64,000 nt of DNA from Actinomadura rupiterrae. Its GTDB lineage: Bacteria; Actinomycetota; Actinomycetes; Streptosporangiales; Streptosporangiaceae. The stretch spans positions 1 through 64,000 of the forward strand of contig NZ_JAMZEA010000007.1 of NCBI RefSeq assembly GCF_024172125.1, given 5' to 3'. Position 1 is the first letter of the stretch, and the number at the start of each line of letters is the position of its first letter. Below are positions 57,102-64,000 of this stretch, piece after piece. Below the pieces are notes generated by a model. The model was not told the DNA's origin and did no database searches. It worked only from the letters and a program-made list of their open reading frames with translations. Both the position numbers and the translations under genes were made by a program.

Positions 57102-58352
57102 GTGAAGTTCGCGATCTTTCTGAACCCGCAGATCCCCGGCTCCGGGTGGGCCGCCGAGGAGAACGCCAAGGCCAAGCGGCCGATCGGGCGGGACCGCGAG
57201 TCGTACCAGAAGCTGCTGCACGAGGTCCGCGAGATCGCCGTGCACGCCGACCGGATCGGCTTCGACGCCCTGATGATGACCGAGCACCACTTCCACTCGG
57301 AGGGGTTCGAGTTCTCGGTCAACCCGCTGATGTTCCTGACCGACCTCGCCGCCCGCACCGAGCGGATCCTGCTCGCGCCGCTCGGGCTCGTCCTGCCCGC
57401 CTGGGACCCGATCCGCGCGGCCGAGGACGTGGCGCTGCTCGACCACTTCTCGGGCGGGCGGCTGCGGCTCGGCGTCGCGCGCGGCTACCAGGCGCGGTGG
57501 GCGAACGTCCTCGGGCAGCGCTGGCACGCGGCGGCGGCGCGGTCGGACGGGTCCAAGTCGGACAACCGCAACTTCGACGTCTTCGGCGAGGTGCTGAAGA
57601 TCATGAAGATGGCGTGGGAGCAGGACAGCCTGCGCTACAAGAGCGACGTGCTGGACTACGAGGTGCCCGCGCCGTTCGAGGGCATCGAGGGCTGGCCCGC
57701 GCAGGAGTGGACGCGGACGTTCGGCGCCCCCGGCGAGATCGACGACGAGGGCGTGCTCCGCTCGGTCTCGGTCTGCCCCAAGCCGTTCCAGGACCCGCAC
57801 CCCGAGCTGTGGCAGCCGTTCACCGTGTCCGACCGGTCGGTGGTGCGCGCCGCGCAGGAGGGCATCCTGCCCTGGATGTTCACCCCGAACCCCGACGAGC
57901 ACGCCAAGAAGGCCAAGCTCTACCAGGACGAGTGCGCCAAGCTCGGCAAGGCCTACAAGCTCGGCGAGCACACCGGCATCCTGAAGATCGTCGGGATGGC
58001 GGACACCCGCGAGGAGGCCATCGCCACCTACGGCAAGGGCATGCAGAAGGACTTCGCGTCGTTCTTCGGCCCGTTCGGCTACCTGGAGGTGCTGCGCAAG
58101 AAGGAGGACGACCGGCACCAGCCGATCTCGCCGGAGAAGGGCGACTTCAAGCGCATGGCCGACGTCGAGATGGCGCTCATCGGCGGCCCGGACGACGTCA
58201 AGCGCGGCATCCAGCGGATGCTCGACCGGATGCCGGACCTGGAGTGGTTCGGACTGTTCATGCAGGGCCAGCAGGGCGTGCTGCCGCTGGACACGGTCAA
58301 GCGGAACCTGGAGCTGTTCGCCACCAAGGTCATCCCCGAGTTCCAGGACTGA
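57102..58352 (+). CDS. LLM-class flavin-dependent oxidoreductase (long form)
   Basis: The 416-residue enzyme is the longest LLM protein here: MKFAIFLNPQIPGSGW, IGFDALMMTEHHFHSEGFEF, LAPLGLVLPAWDPIRAAED, SGGRLRLGVARGYQARWANV, with extra segments at about 140-190. The length and HHFHSEG motif resemble FMN-dependent alkane/alkanal monooxygenase-type and steroid-related LLM enzymes. The GTG at 57102 starts 12 bases after the hydrolase stop. The next LLM gene follows after six bases. The substrate is unknown. Confidence 0.9.
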   Translation: MKFAIFLNPQIPGSGWAAEENAKAKRPIGRDRESYQKLLHEVREIAVHADRIGFDALMMTEHHFHSEGFEFSVNPLMFLTDLAARTERILLAPLGLVLPAWDPIRAAEDVALLDHFSGGRLRLGVARGYQARWANVLGQRWHAAAARSDGSKSDNRNFDVFGEVLKIMKMAWEQDSLRYKSDVLDYEVPAPFEGIEGWPAQEWTRTFGAPGEIDDEGVLRSVSVCPKPFQDPHPELWQPFTVSDRSVVRAAQEGILPWMFTPNPDEHAKKAKLYQDECAKLGKAYKLGEHTGILKIVGMADTREEAIATYGKGMQKDFASFFGPFGYLEVLRKKEDDRHQPISPEKGDFKRMADVEMALIGGPDDVKRGIQRMLDRMPDLEWFGLFMQGQQGVLPLDTVKRNLELFATKVIPEFQD

Positions 58353-58357
58353 CGGCC

Positions 58358-59236
58358 GTGGAGTTCTGGCTCGGCGCGTCCTTCGTGGACGCCGGGGAGT
58401 ACGTGCCGCTCGCGAAGGCGGCCGACCGGCTCGGCTACGACGTGGTCGCGGTGTCGGACCACCTGTTCCACACCGACTACCAGTCGTCCTACCCGTACAG
58501 CGAGACCGGCGCGCCGCCCTACACGGCCGACACGCACTGGCCGGACGCCTGGGTCACGGTCGGCGCGATGGCCGCGGCGACGAGCCGGGTGCGGTTCGCC
58601 ACCAACGTCTACATCGCCCCGGCGCGCGACCTGTTCACCGTGGCGAAGGCCGTGTCGACCGCGGCCGTCCTGTCCGGTGACCGGGCGATCCTCGGTGTCG
58701 GGGTCGGCTGGTGCGAGGACGAGTTCCGGCAGACCGGCCAGGACTTCCGGACGCGCGGCAAGCGCCTGGACGAGATGCTCCCGGCGCTCCGCGCGCTCTG
58801 GAAGGGCGGCACGGTCGAGCACCACGGCCGCTTCTACGACCACGGGCCGCTCAGCATCGCGCCCGTGCCGTCCGAACCGGTGCCGGTCTTCATCGGCGGG
58901 GACAGCGAGGTCGCGCTGCGCCGCGCCGCCCGGATCGGGGACGGCTGGATCGGCAACCGGATCTACAAGGAGGGCGACCTCTCCGACCTGCTCGACCGGC
59001 TCAGGGGCTACCTCGCCGAGCACGGCCGCACCCTGGACGACCTCCAGGTGGTGGCCCCGATCGCGAAGCGCCCGAGCGCCGGCCTCTACCGGAAGTGGCA
59101 CGAGCGCGGCGTGACCGGGACGCTCGCCGCGCCCTGGTGGATGCCGACCGACGAGGAGAGGGCCCGCTACACCGGGACCGACCTCAAGATCGCGACGATG
59201 GAGCGGTTCGCCGACGAGGTCATCGCCAGGATGTGA
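58358..59236 (+). CDS. LLM-class F420-dependent oxidoreductase
   Basis: The 292-residue enzyme has VEFWLGASFVDAGEYVPLAK, VSDHLFHTDYQSSYPYSE, VRFATNVYIAPARDLFTVAK, LGVGVGWCEDEFRQTGQDFR and PVFIGGDSEVALRRAARIGD. It belongs to the TIGR03619-like F420 group. The GTG at 58358 lies six bases after the stop of the long LLM gene. It ends the operon and converges on the cyclase-family gene at 59264. The substrate is unknown. Confidence 0.9.
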   Translation: MEFWLGASFVDAGEYVPLAKAADRLGYDVVAVSDHLFHTDYQSSYPYSETGAPPYTADTHWPDAWVTVGAMAAATSRVRFATNVYIAPARDLFTVAKAVSTAAVLSGDRAILGVGVGWCEDEFRQTGQDFRTRGKRLDEMLPALRALWKGGTVEHHGRFYDHGPLSIAPVPSEPVPVFIGGDSEVALRRAARIGDGWIGNRIYKEGDLSDLLDRLRGYLAEHGRTLDDLQVVAPIAKRPSAGLYRKWHERGVTGTLAAPWWMPTDEERARYTGTDLKIATMERFADEVIARM

Positions 59237-59263
59237 CCGCGGCCCCTCGCCGTCCGGTGAGGC

Positions 59264-59914
59264 TCAGTCCGCGAGGCGGGCGACGGCGCGCACGGGCGCG
59301 CCGTCGCCCGTGCCCTCGCCCGCCAGCCGCAGCGGGAACAGCATCGCCTCGGCGGGCCCGGTGACCTTCTCCAGCCCGGTCAGGTTCTCGCAGACCACCG
59401 CCGCCGCCCCGAGCAGCACGCGGTGCACGTCCAGGAACCCGGCCGGGTCGACGCTCGGGGTGTCGACGCCGACCGTCCGGACCCCGGCGGCGATGATCGC
59501 GAGCGCGGTCTCGGTGGCGAGGTAGGGATGCGCGCCCCAGTACTCCGGGGTCCCCCACCGCTGCGACCAGCCGGTGCGGACGAGCAGGACGTCGCCCGCG
59601 CGCAGCCCGTCCGGCAGCAGCTCCGGCCCGACCGCCCGGGCCGAGGCGCCCGTCGCGCCCGGGGCCTCCGTCGCGTCCATGACCACGGCCGGGCCCGCGA
59701 ACCGCTCCAGCGGCAGGTCGCACAGGCGCGGCAGGCCGTCGTCGATGTGGAACGGCGCGTCCACGTGCGTGCCGGTCTGCGAGCCGAGGTGCAGGCCCGC
59801 CACGTTCGCGCCGTCCTTCGCGAAGGTCAGCGCGCGCTCGGTCCGCACCTCGGGGTCTCCGGGGTACACCGGCATGCCGCCGTCCACGGGATGCGTCAGG
59901 TCCACGTAGGTCAT
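59264..59914 (-). CDS. cyclase-family metal hydrolase (short form)
   Basis: The 216-residue protein has the metal motif GSQTGTHVDAPFHIDDG (HxGTHxDxPxH variant) near 48 and the start MTYVDLTHPVDGGMPVYPGD, the usual opening of the family. GDVLLVRTGWSQRWG lies in the middle. It resembles kynurenine formamidase and cyclic-amide/lactone hydrolases. It is shorter than the relative at 26858. It is divergent from the HipA-like gene and converges on the LLM operon. A hydrolytic ring-opening role in the local pathway is a guess. Confidence 0.87.
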   Translation of the reverse strand: MTYVDLTHPVDGGMPVYPGDPEVRTERALTFAKDGANVAGLHLGSQTGTHVDAPFHIDDGLPRLCDLPLERFAGPAVVMDATEAPGATGASARAVGPELLPDGLRAGDVLLVRTGWSQRWGTPEYWGAHPYLATETALAIIAAGVRTVGVDTPSVDPAGFLDVHRVLLGAAAVVCENLTGLEKVTGPAEAMLFPLRLAGEGTGDGAPVRAVARLAD

Positions 59915-59947
59915 GGACACATCATGGCGTCCGATAGCGTTCACGGT

Positions 59948-60775
59948 GTGCTGCCGCTCGTAACCGCCACCCGGTACGTGACACCGCTCCGCGAGGGCGG
60001 GTCGCTGCCGGGCGTCGTCGAGGCCGACGACCTCGGCACCTACGTCATGAAGTTCCACGGCGCCGGGCAGGGCCGCAAGGCCCTGGTCGCCGAGGTGATC
60101 GCCGGGGAGCTGGCGCGCCGGCTCGGCCTGCGCACCCCCGAGCTGCGGGTGATCGAGCTGGACCCGGCGATCGGGCGGCACGAGCCCGACCCCGACGTGC
60201 AGGACCTGCTGAAGGCCAGCTCCGGCTGGAACCTCGCGGTCGACTTCCTGCCCGGCTCGCTCGGCTTCGACCCCATCGGCTGGACGCCGGACCGGCTGTT
60301 CGCGTCCCGCGTGCTGTGGTTCGACGCGTTCATCGGCAACGTCGACCGCAGCTGGCGCAACCCGAACATGCTCGTCTGGCACCGGGACGTCTGGCTGATC
60401 GACCACGGCGCGAGCCTGATCTTCCACCACGCCTGGGCCAACGCCGAGCGGCTGTTCGCGGGCGCCTACGACGTGGACGACCACGTCCTCACCCCGTTCG
60501 CCCGGCACCTGGACGAGGCCGAGGCCGAGCTCCTCCCCAAGATCACCCCGGACGTGCTGCGCGAGCTGGCCGGGCTCGTCCCGGACGCCTGGCTGGAGGG
60601 CGAGCCCGGCTTCGACTCCCCGGACGACGTCCGCGACGCCTACGTCCGCATCCTGACCCGGCGCGCCGGGAACCCGCGCGACTGGCTGCCGTCGCTGGAC
60701 GTCACCGGCCGCAAGCCGCACACGGGCGAGCGGCGCGGCGAGAAGCGCCCCGGCTGGCTGGGAGGCCCGGCGTGA
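59948..60775 (+). CDS. HipA-family kinase-like protein
   Basis: The 275-residue protein has a HipA/PI3K-like kinase core: YVMKFHGAGQGRKALVAEVI (Lys near 40), AFIGNVDRSWRNPNMLVW with a catalytic Asp-Asn pair near 130, and LIDHGASLIFHH with the metal Asp near 152. Actinobacterial members of this kind are often paired with a DUF3037 gene, as here (60772). Their target is not established. The GTG at 59948 lies seven bases after TAGCGT, so the mRNA may be leaderless; an ATG at 59924 is in frame. It is divergent from the cyclase-family gene. Confidence 0.85.
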   Translation: MLPLVTATRYVTPLREGGSLPGVVEADDLGTYVMKFHGAGQGRKALVAEVIAGELARRLGLRTPELRVIELDPAIGRHEPDPDVQDLLKASSGWNLAVDFLPGSLGFDPIGWTPDRLFASRVLWFDAFIGNVDRSWRNPNMLVWHRDVWLIDHGASLIFHHAWANAERLFAGAYDVDDHVLTPFARHLDEAEAELLPKITPDVLRELAGLVPDAWLEGEPGFDSPDDVRDAYVRILTRRAGNPRDWLPSLDVTGRKPHTGERRGEKRPGWLGGPA

Positions 60776-61212
60776 ACGACGTCCGGACCGGCACGACCGG
60801 CGCGCGCAAGGCGAACGTGGGCGCAACGGCGTCCGGGAAGCAGGTCTTCGAGTACGCGACGCTGCGCCTGGTGCCGCGCATCGAGCGCGGCGAGTCCATG
60901 AACGTCGGGGTGCTCGTCTACTGCCGCGCGCTCGACTACCTGGGCTGCGCGACACACCTGGACGAGGCCCGGCTGCGGGCGCTCGACCCGGCGCTGGACG
61001 TCGACGGCGTCCGCCGGGCGCTGGACGCGGTGACCGGGCTCTGCCGGGGCGGCGAGGACGCGGGCCAGGCCGCCGCCGAGCCGCCCGGCGGCCGGTTCCG
61101 CTGGCTGACCGCGCCGCGCAGCACGATCGTCCAGCCCGGCCCGGTGCACGCGGGCCTCACGGGCGATCCGGCGGCCGAGCTGGACCGCCTGCTCGCCCTC
61201 CTGGTCGCCTGA
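60772..61212 (+). CDS. DUF3037 protein
   Basis: The 146-residue protein matches the DUF3037 layout: FEYATLRLVPRIERGESMNV, GVLVYCRALDYLGC, LRALDPALDVDGVRRALDAV, RWLTAPRSTIVQPGPVHAGL and a final DPAAELDRLLALLVA. The GTG at 60772 overlaps the kinase stop by four bases, so the two are translated together. Function is unknown; the constant pairing suggests it is a substrate, inhibitor or partner of the kinase. The family match is secure, the role is not. Confidence 0.87.
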   Translation: MNDVRTGTTGARKANVGATASGKQVFEYATLRLVPRIERGESMNVGVLVYCRALDYLGCATHLDEARLRALDPALDVDGVRRALDAVTGLCRGGEDAGQAAAEPPGGRFRWLTAPRSTIVQPGPVHAGLTGDPAAELDRLLALLVA

Positions 61213-61259
61213 ACCCGGCCGCTCGACCAGGCCCGGTCGAAGCGGCCCGGTCGAAGCGG

Positions 61260-62108
61260 CTAGAAGAGGATCGACATGAACTCGCCGACCTCGGCGAAGC
61301 CGACCCGGCGGTAGGCGGCGCGGGCCCGGACGTTGTAGTCGTTGACGTACAGCGACACGACCGGCGCGATCGTCCGGAGCGCCTCGGTGACCAGGGCCGA
61401 CATGCCCGACACCGACAGGCCCTGGCCGCGCAGGTCGGGCGGCACCCACACGCCCTGCACCTGGCAGGCGTACGGCGTGACCGCGCCGACCTCGGCCTTG
61501 AACATGACCCGGCCGTCCTCGATCCGGGCGAACGCGCGGCCCGACCGGATCAGCTCGGCGACCCGGGCGCGGTACAGCACGCCGCCGTCGCCGGTGTTCG
61601 GCGAGATCCCGACCTCCTCGGTGAACATCGCCACGCAGGCCGGGTAGACCAGCTCGAAGTCGGCCATCTCGACCCGCCGGACGCGCGGGTCGGCCGGAAC
61701 GGCGGGCGGCCCCGAGGTCGCCATGACCGGCTGGAGCCCGCGGACCGCGCGCGGCGGCCCCCAGTACGGGCCGAGGATCTCCCACAGCCCGGTCACCGCC
61801 TCGACCGGCCCCACGATGGACGAGCAGCGCCGCCCCTGCGCCTGGGCCCGCTCGGCGAACGCCCGGACGGCCTCCGGGCCCGCGTTCACCGGGATCAGGT
61901 TGGCCCCGGCGTAGCAGAGCGACAGCAGCCGCCCGTCCCGCGAGTAGCCCCACATCTGCGCGCCGAGCCGCCGGGGGTCGAGCCCGGCGGCGTGGACGCG
62001 CGAGCCGACGAACACGTTCCCGACCGGGTCGGCGTCCAGGATGCGCAGCGCCTCGTCGCGGTGCCGGTCGTCCAGCACCCGCACGGGCGACGCCCCCAGC
62101 ATCCGCAT
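61260..62108 (-). CDS. GNAT acetyltransferase with DUF4081 domain
   Basis: The 282-residue protein has an N-terminal DUF4081-like part (ADPVGNVFVGSRVHAAGLDP, GAQMWGYSRDGRLLSLCYAG) and a C-terminal GNAT fold: VQGVWVPPDLRGQGLSVSGM as the acetyl-CoA loop and YVNDYNVRARAAYRRVGFAE. The pair of domains is common in actinobacteria, where it is linked with cell-wall or antibiotic functions, but no acceptor is established. The ATG at 62108 or 62102 may be used. It stands between the DUF3037 gene and a same-strand peptidase. Confidence 0.87.
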   Translation of the reverse strand: MRMLGASPVRVLDDRHRDEALRILDADPVGNVFVGSRVHAAGLDPRRLGAQMWGYSRDGRLLSLCYAGANLIPVNAGPEAVRAFAERAQAQGRRCSSIVGPVEAVTGLWEILGPYWGPPRAVRGLQPVMATSGPPAVPADPRVRRVEMADFELVYPACVAMFTEEVGISPNTGDGGVLYRARVAELIRSGRAFARIEDGRVMFKAEVGAVTPYACQVQGVWVPPDLRGQGLSVSGMSALVTEALRTIAPVVSLYVNDYNVRARAAYRRVGFAEVGEFMSILF

Positions 62109-62153
62109 GGCTATCGGGCCGCCATCGCCGTTGTCAGCACCACGTACCCAAGA

Positions 62154-63755
62154 CTAGAACCTCGTCCCGACCGGTGCGGACACCGGTCCTGGCGGCGCGG
62201 GCCGGACCCGCTTGGCCGGGCCGTCCGGCGTGGGCGGCGGCGGGGCCTTGCAGGTCGCGCCGGGCTTCGGCAGGGCGCCGCGCAGGAGGTAGTTCGCGAC
62301 CGTCCCGTCCACGCACCGGTCGCCGCTCAGGGTGACACCGTGGTTGCCGCCCCCCACCTGCACCAGCAGCCGCGACCCCGGCAGCAGCCGGTGGGTCTCC
62401 ACGGCGCCGTTGAACGGGGTGGCGGCGTCCTCGGTGCCCTGGACCAGCAGGACCGGGGCCAGGCGCGCGGGGGCGCCGGCCCGCGGCGCCGGGCCCTGCG
62501 GCGGCCGCCAGCTCGCGCACGGTGCGTTGTACCAGGTGTTGCTCCAGGTCTCGAACGTGTAACCCGCACGATAGAGCCGGACGCTGTCGTCGTGCCACCG
62601 CCGCCAGGCGCGCGGCCAGGCCGCGTCCCGGCACTGGACGGCCGAGTAGACGGCGTAGTCGTTCTGGTCGAGGAACCCCGGCCTGCTCCACGCCTTGGCC
62701 AGCGGCTTCGGGTCGCCCTTCAGGTAGGCGGAGAGGATCTTGGCGTGAACCGGCCACGCATAGTCGCCGTAGCCGTCCGACAGGAAGACGTCGTCCAGCT
62801 CGGACGCGCCGATCCGGCCGTTCAGCGGGGCGGCCTTGAGCCGCGCGCGGGCCCGGGCGTAGGACGCGGCGACCTCTTGCTCGGTGGCCCCGAGGTGGTA
62901 GACCGCGTCGTAGCGGGCGATCCAGGCGAAGTAGGTCTGGATCCGCTTCTGGAACGCCACGTTCTGGTCGATGTTGGCGTCGTACCAGACGCCGCTCGGC
63001 CGGACGACGCTGTCCAGCACCATCCGCCGCACCCGGTCCGGGTACCGCGAGGCGTACTCGGTGCCCAGGTAGGAGCCGTACGAGTAGCCGAGGTAGTTGA
63101 TCTTCCGCTGGCCGAGCGCGGCGCGGATGTCGTCCATGTCGCGGACCCAGTCCGCGGTGCCCATGTGCGGCAGCAGGCGCGGGTAGCGGCGCGCGCAGTC
63201 GGCCGCGTACGCCGCCGCGCGGGCGCGCCAGGCCCTCTCCTCCGCCGCGTTCGCCGGGGTGGTGTCGGCGCGCGGGTGCCCCGGGTCCTGGAAGGACGGG
63301 TCGCAGACCATCGCGGGCCGGCTCGCGCCGACACCGCGCGGGTCGAAGCCGATCCAGTCGTAGGCGGCGGCGACGCGGTGCGGCATGCCCTTGGTGAGCA
63401 GCAGCGGCATGTCCCGGCCGTGCGCGCCCGGCCCGCCGCGGTTCAGCAGGACGATGCCCTGCGAGCGTGCGGCGGTGTGCCGGGCCCGGGTCAGCGCGAG
63501 GGTGATCCGCGGGCCGCGCGGCCGGGCGTGGTCGAGCGGCACCCGCAGCGTGGCGCACTGCAGGGTGCGCAGGCGGTTCTTCTCGACCGGGTCGTTCTTG
63601 GGGCAGGGTTTCCAGGCGATCGTCCCGGACGCTCTGGGCGCACCGGGCGCGGCGGCTGACGCGGTGGCGAGGGCGGCGGGCGCGGACAGGACGGCGAGAG
63701 CGGCGACCGTCGCGGCGGCCCCGGCCGTCGCGCGGTGGGCTATGGGGTTGCGCAC
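62154..63755 (-). CDS. secreted tripeptidyl aminopeptidase-like alpha/beta hydrolase
   Basis: The 533-residue protein has a signal peptide (ATVAALAVLSAPAALATASA) and an alpha/beta hydrolase fold: IVLLNRGGPGAHGRDM, FDPRGVGASRPAMVCD, the nucleophile elbow YLGYSYGSYLGTEYAS with Ser near 225, the Asp in LVQGTEDAATPF near 433 and His in GGGNHGVTLSG near 464. It resembles the SlpD/SlpE tripeptidyl aminopeptidases of streptomycetes. A Pro-rich tail ends the protein. It trims peptides outside the cell. The ATG at 63755 is the likely start. Confidence 0.9.
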   Translation of the reverse strand: MRNPIAHRATAGAAATVAALAVLSAPAALATASAAAPGAPRASGTIAWKPCPKNDPVEKNRLRTLQCATLRVPLDHARPRGPRITLALTRARHTAARSQGIVLLNRGGPGAHGRDMPLLLTKGMPHRVAAAYDWIGFDPRGVGASRPAMVCDPSFQDPGHPRADTTPANAAEERAWRARAAAYAADCARRYPRLLPHMGTADWVRDMDDIRAALGQRKINYLGYSYGSYLGTEYASRYPDRVRRMVLDSVVRPSGVWYDANIDQNVAFQKRIQTYFAWIARYDAVYHLGATEQEVAASYARARARLKAAPLNGRIGASELDDVFLSDGYGDYAWPVHAKILSAYLKGDPKPLAKAWSRPGFLDQNDYAVYSAVQCRDAAWPRAWRRWHDDSVRLYRAGYTFETWSNTWYNAPCASWRPPQGPAPRAGAPARLAPVLLVQGTEDAATPFNGAVETHRLLPGSRLLVQVGGGNHGVTLSGDRCVDGTVANYLLRGALPKPGATCKAPPPPTPDGPAKRVRPAPPGPVSAPVGTRF

Positions 63756-63867
63756 CCTGGAGTTCTACCGGCCGGATCCGCGCGGCCGGGCGACCCGAGA
63801 TTCCCGCGTTTCCGGGCGAAGCCCCAGGAAAATCGGGGTACGGGGTGAAGCCCGTCCCACGCGGAAC

Positions 63868-63893
63868 GGGGCCGCTCCCGGAGGAGCGGCCCC
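63868..63893. terminator. hairpin terminator
   Basis: GGGGCCGCTCC pairs over 11 bp with GGAGCGGCCCC across a CGGA loop. It lies downstream of the unidentified minus-strand gene that ends at 63940. Confidence 0.75.
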
Positions 63894-63939
63894 GCCTGCG
63901 CAAGGTTCGAGCTCAGGAGAGCCCGCTAAGGACGGGTCG

Positions 63940-64000
63940 TCAGAGACGGCCGGCCGGGAGGTCCTTGCCGGTGTTGGCGACCGCCGTGCGCAGCTGCGTC
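63940..64000 (-). CDS. 3' end of an unidentified gene
   Basis: The last 19 codons read TQLRTAVANTGKDLPAGRL and then TGA at 63940-63942. The codon use is like the neighbours. The body of the gene lies beyond the window. The terminator at 63868 lies 47 bases past the stop. I do not recognise the protein from this tail. Confidence 0.5.
   Translation of the reverse strand, partial: TQLRTAVANTGKDLPAGRL

Overview
The window is high-GC DNA from an actinobacterium. It looks like a member of the Streptosporangiales, possibly close to Actinomadura or Thermomonospora. The signs are the very GC-rich codon use, five F420/flavin-type LLM oxidoreductases, a DUF5753 (Scr1-type) regulator, a HipA-kinase/DUF3037 pair, a DUF4081-type acetyltransferase, and several probable leaderless transcripts that start directly on ATG or GTG. 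No rRNA, tRNA, CRISPR array, insertion sequence or phage gene was seen. The genus is an inference.

Layout. 1-9230: the 5' part of an alcohol dehydrogenase, a secreted M14 carboxypeptidase, a Pth2-type hydrolase, a membrane/coiled-coil protein, a gene remnant, a UbiA prenyltransferase, a small HhH protein, about 1.7 kb of degenerate GC-rich repeats, and a HAD hydrolase. 9231-16954: a KstR2-like TetR regulator, a membrane-anchored GH5 enzyme, an MMPL exporter and a histidine kinase without a nearby response regulator. 16989-37000: catabolic genes (thiolase-like protein, LLM enzyme, two AMP-binding ligases, an NDP-forming acyl-CoA ligase, SDRs, a DUF35 protein, an isochorismatase-like protein, a cyclase-family hydrolase) mixed with a lipoprotein, a secreted protease, a FadR-type regulator with its hydroxylase, and endonuclease V. 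37035-46388: an amidase/TetR pair, a secreted chitinase, a two-HTH regulator operon and a two-component system. 46431-59914: a second catabolic stretch (HyuA-HyuB-LLM operon, SDR, thioesterase, alcohol dehydrogenase, three more LLM enzymes, an alpha/beta hydrolase and a cyclase-family hydrolase). 59948-64000: the HipA/DUF3037 pair, an acetyltransferase, a secreted peptidase and the end of an unidentified gene.

How the genes may work together. The most informative signal is a repeated palindrome, CCAAGC-N4-GCTTGG. Seven good copies lie at promoters at 18281, 21447, 30378, 31703, 50978, 53246 and 56136, with weaker ones at 9313 and 56166. They sit over or beside the -10 elements of the catabolic operons and are rare at the housekeeping and secreted-protein genes. 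Together they mark a probable regulon that joins acyl-CoA activation, SDR/ADH/LLM redox steps, a thiolase-like/DUF35 pair and a HyuAB-type enzyme into one pathway, probably for a steroid-like or other alicyclic substrate. The TetR gene at 9394 is the best local candidate for the regulator. The substrate and the regulator assignment are inferences.
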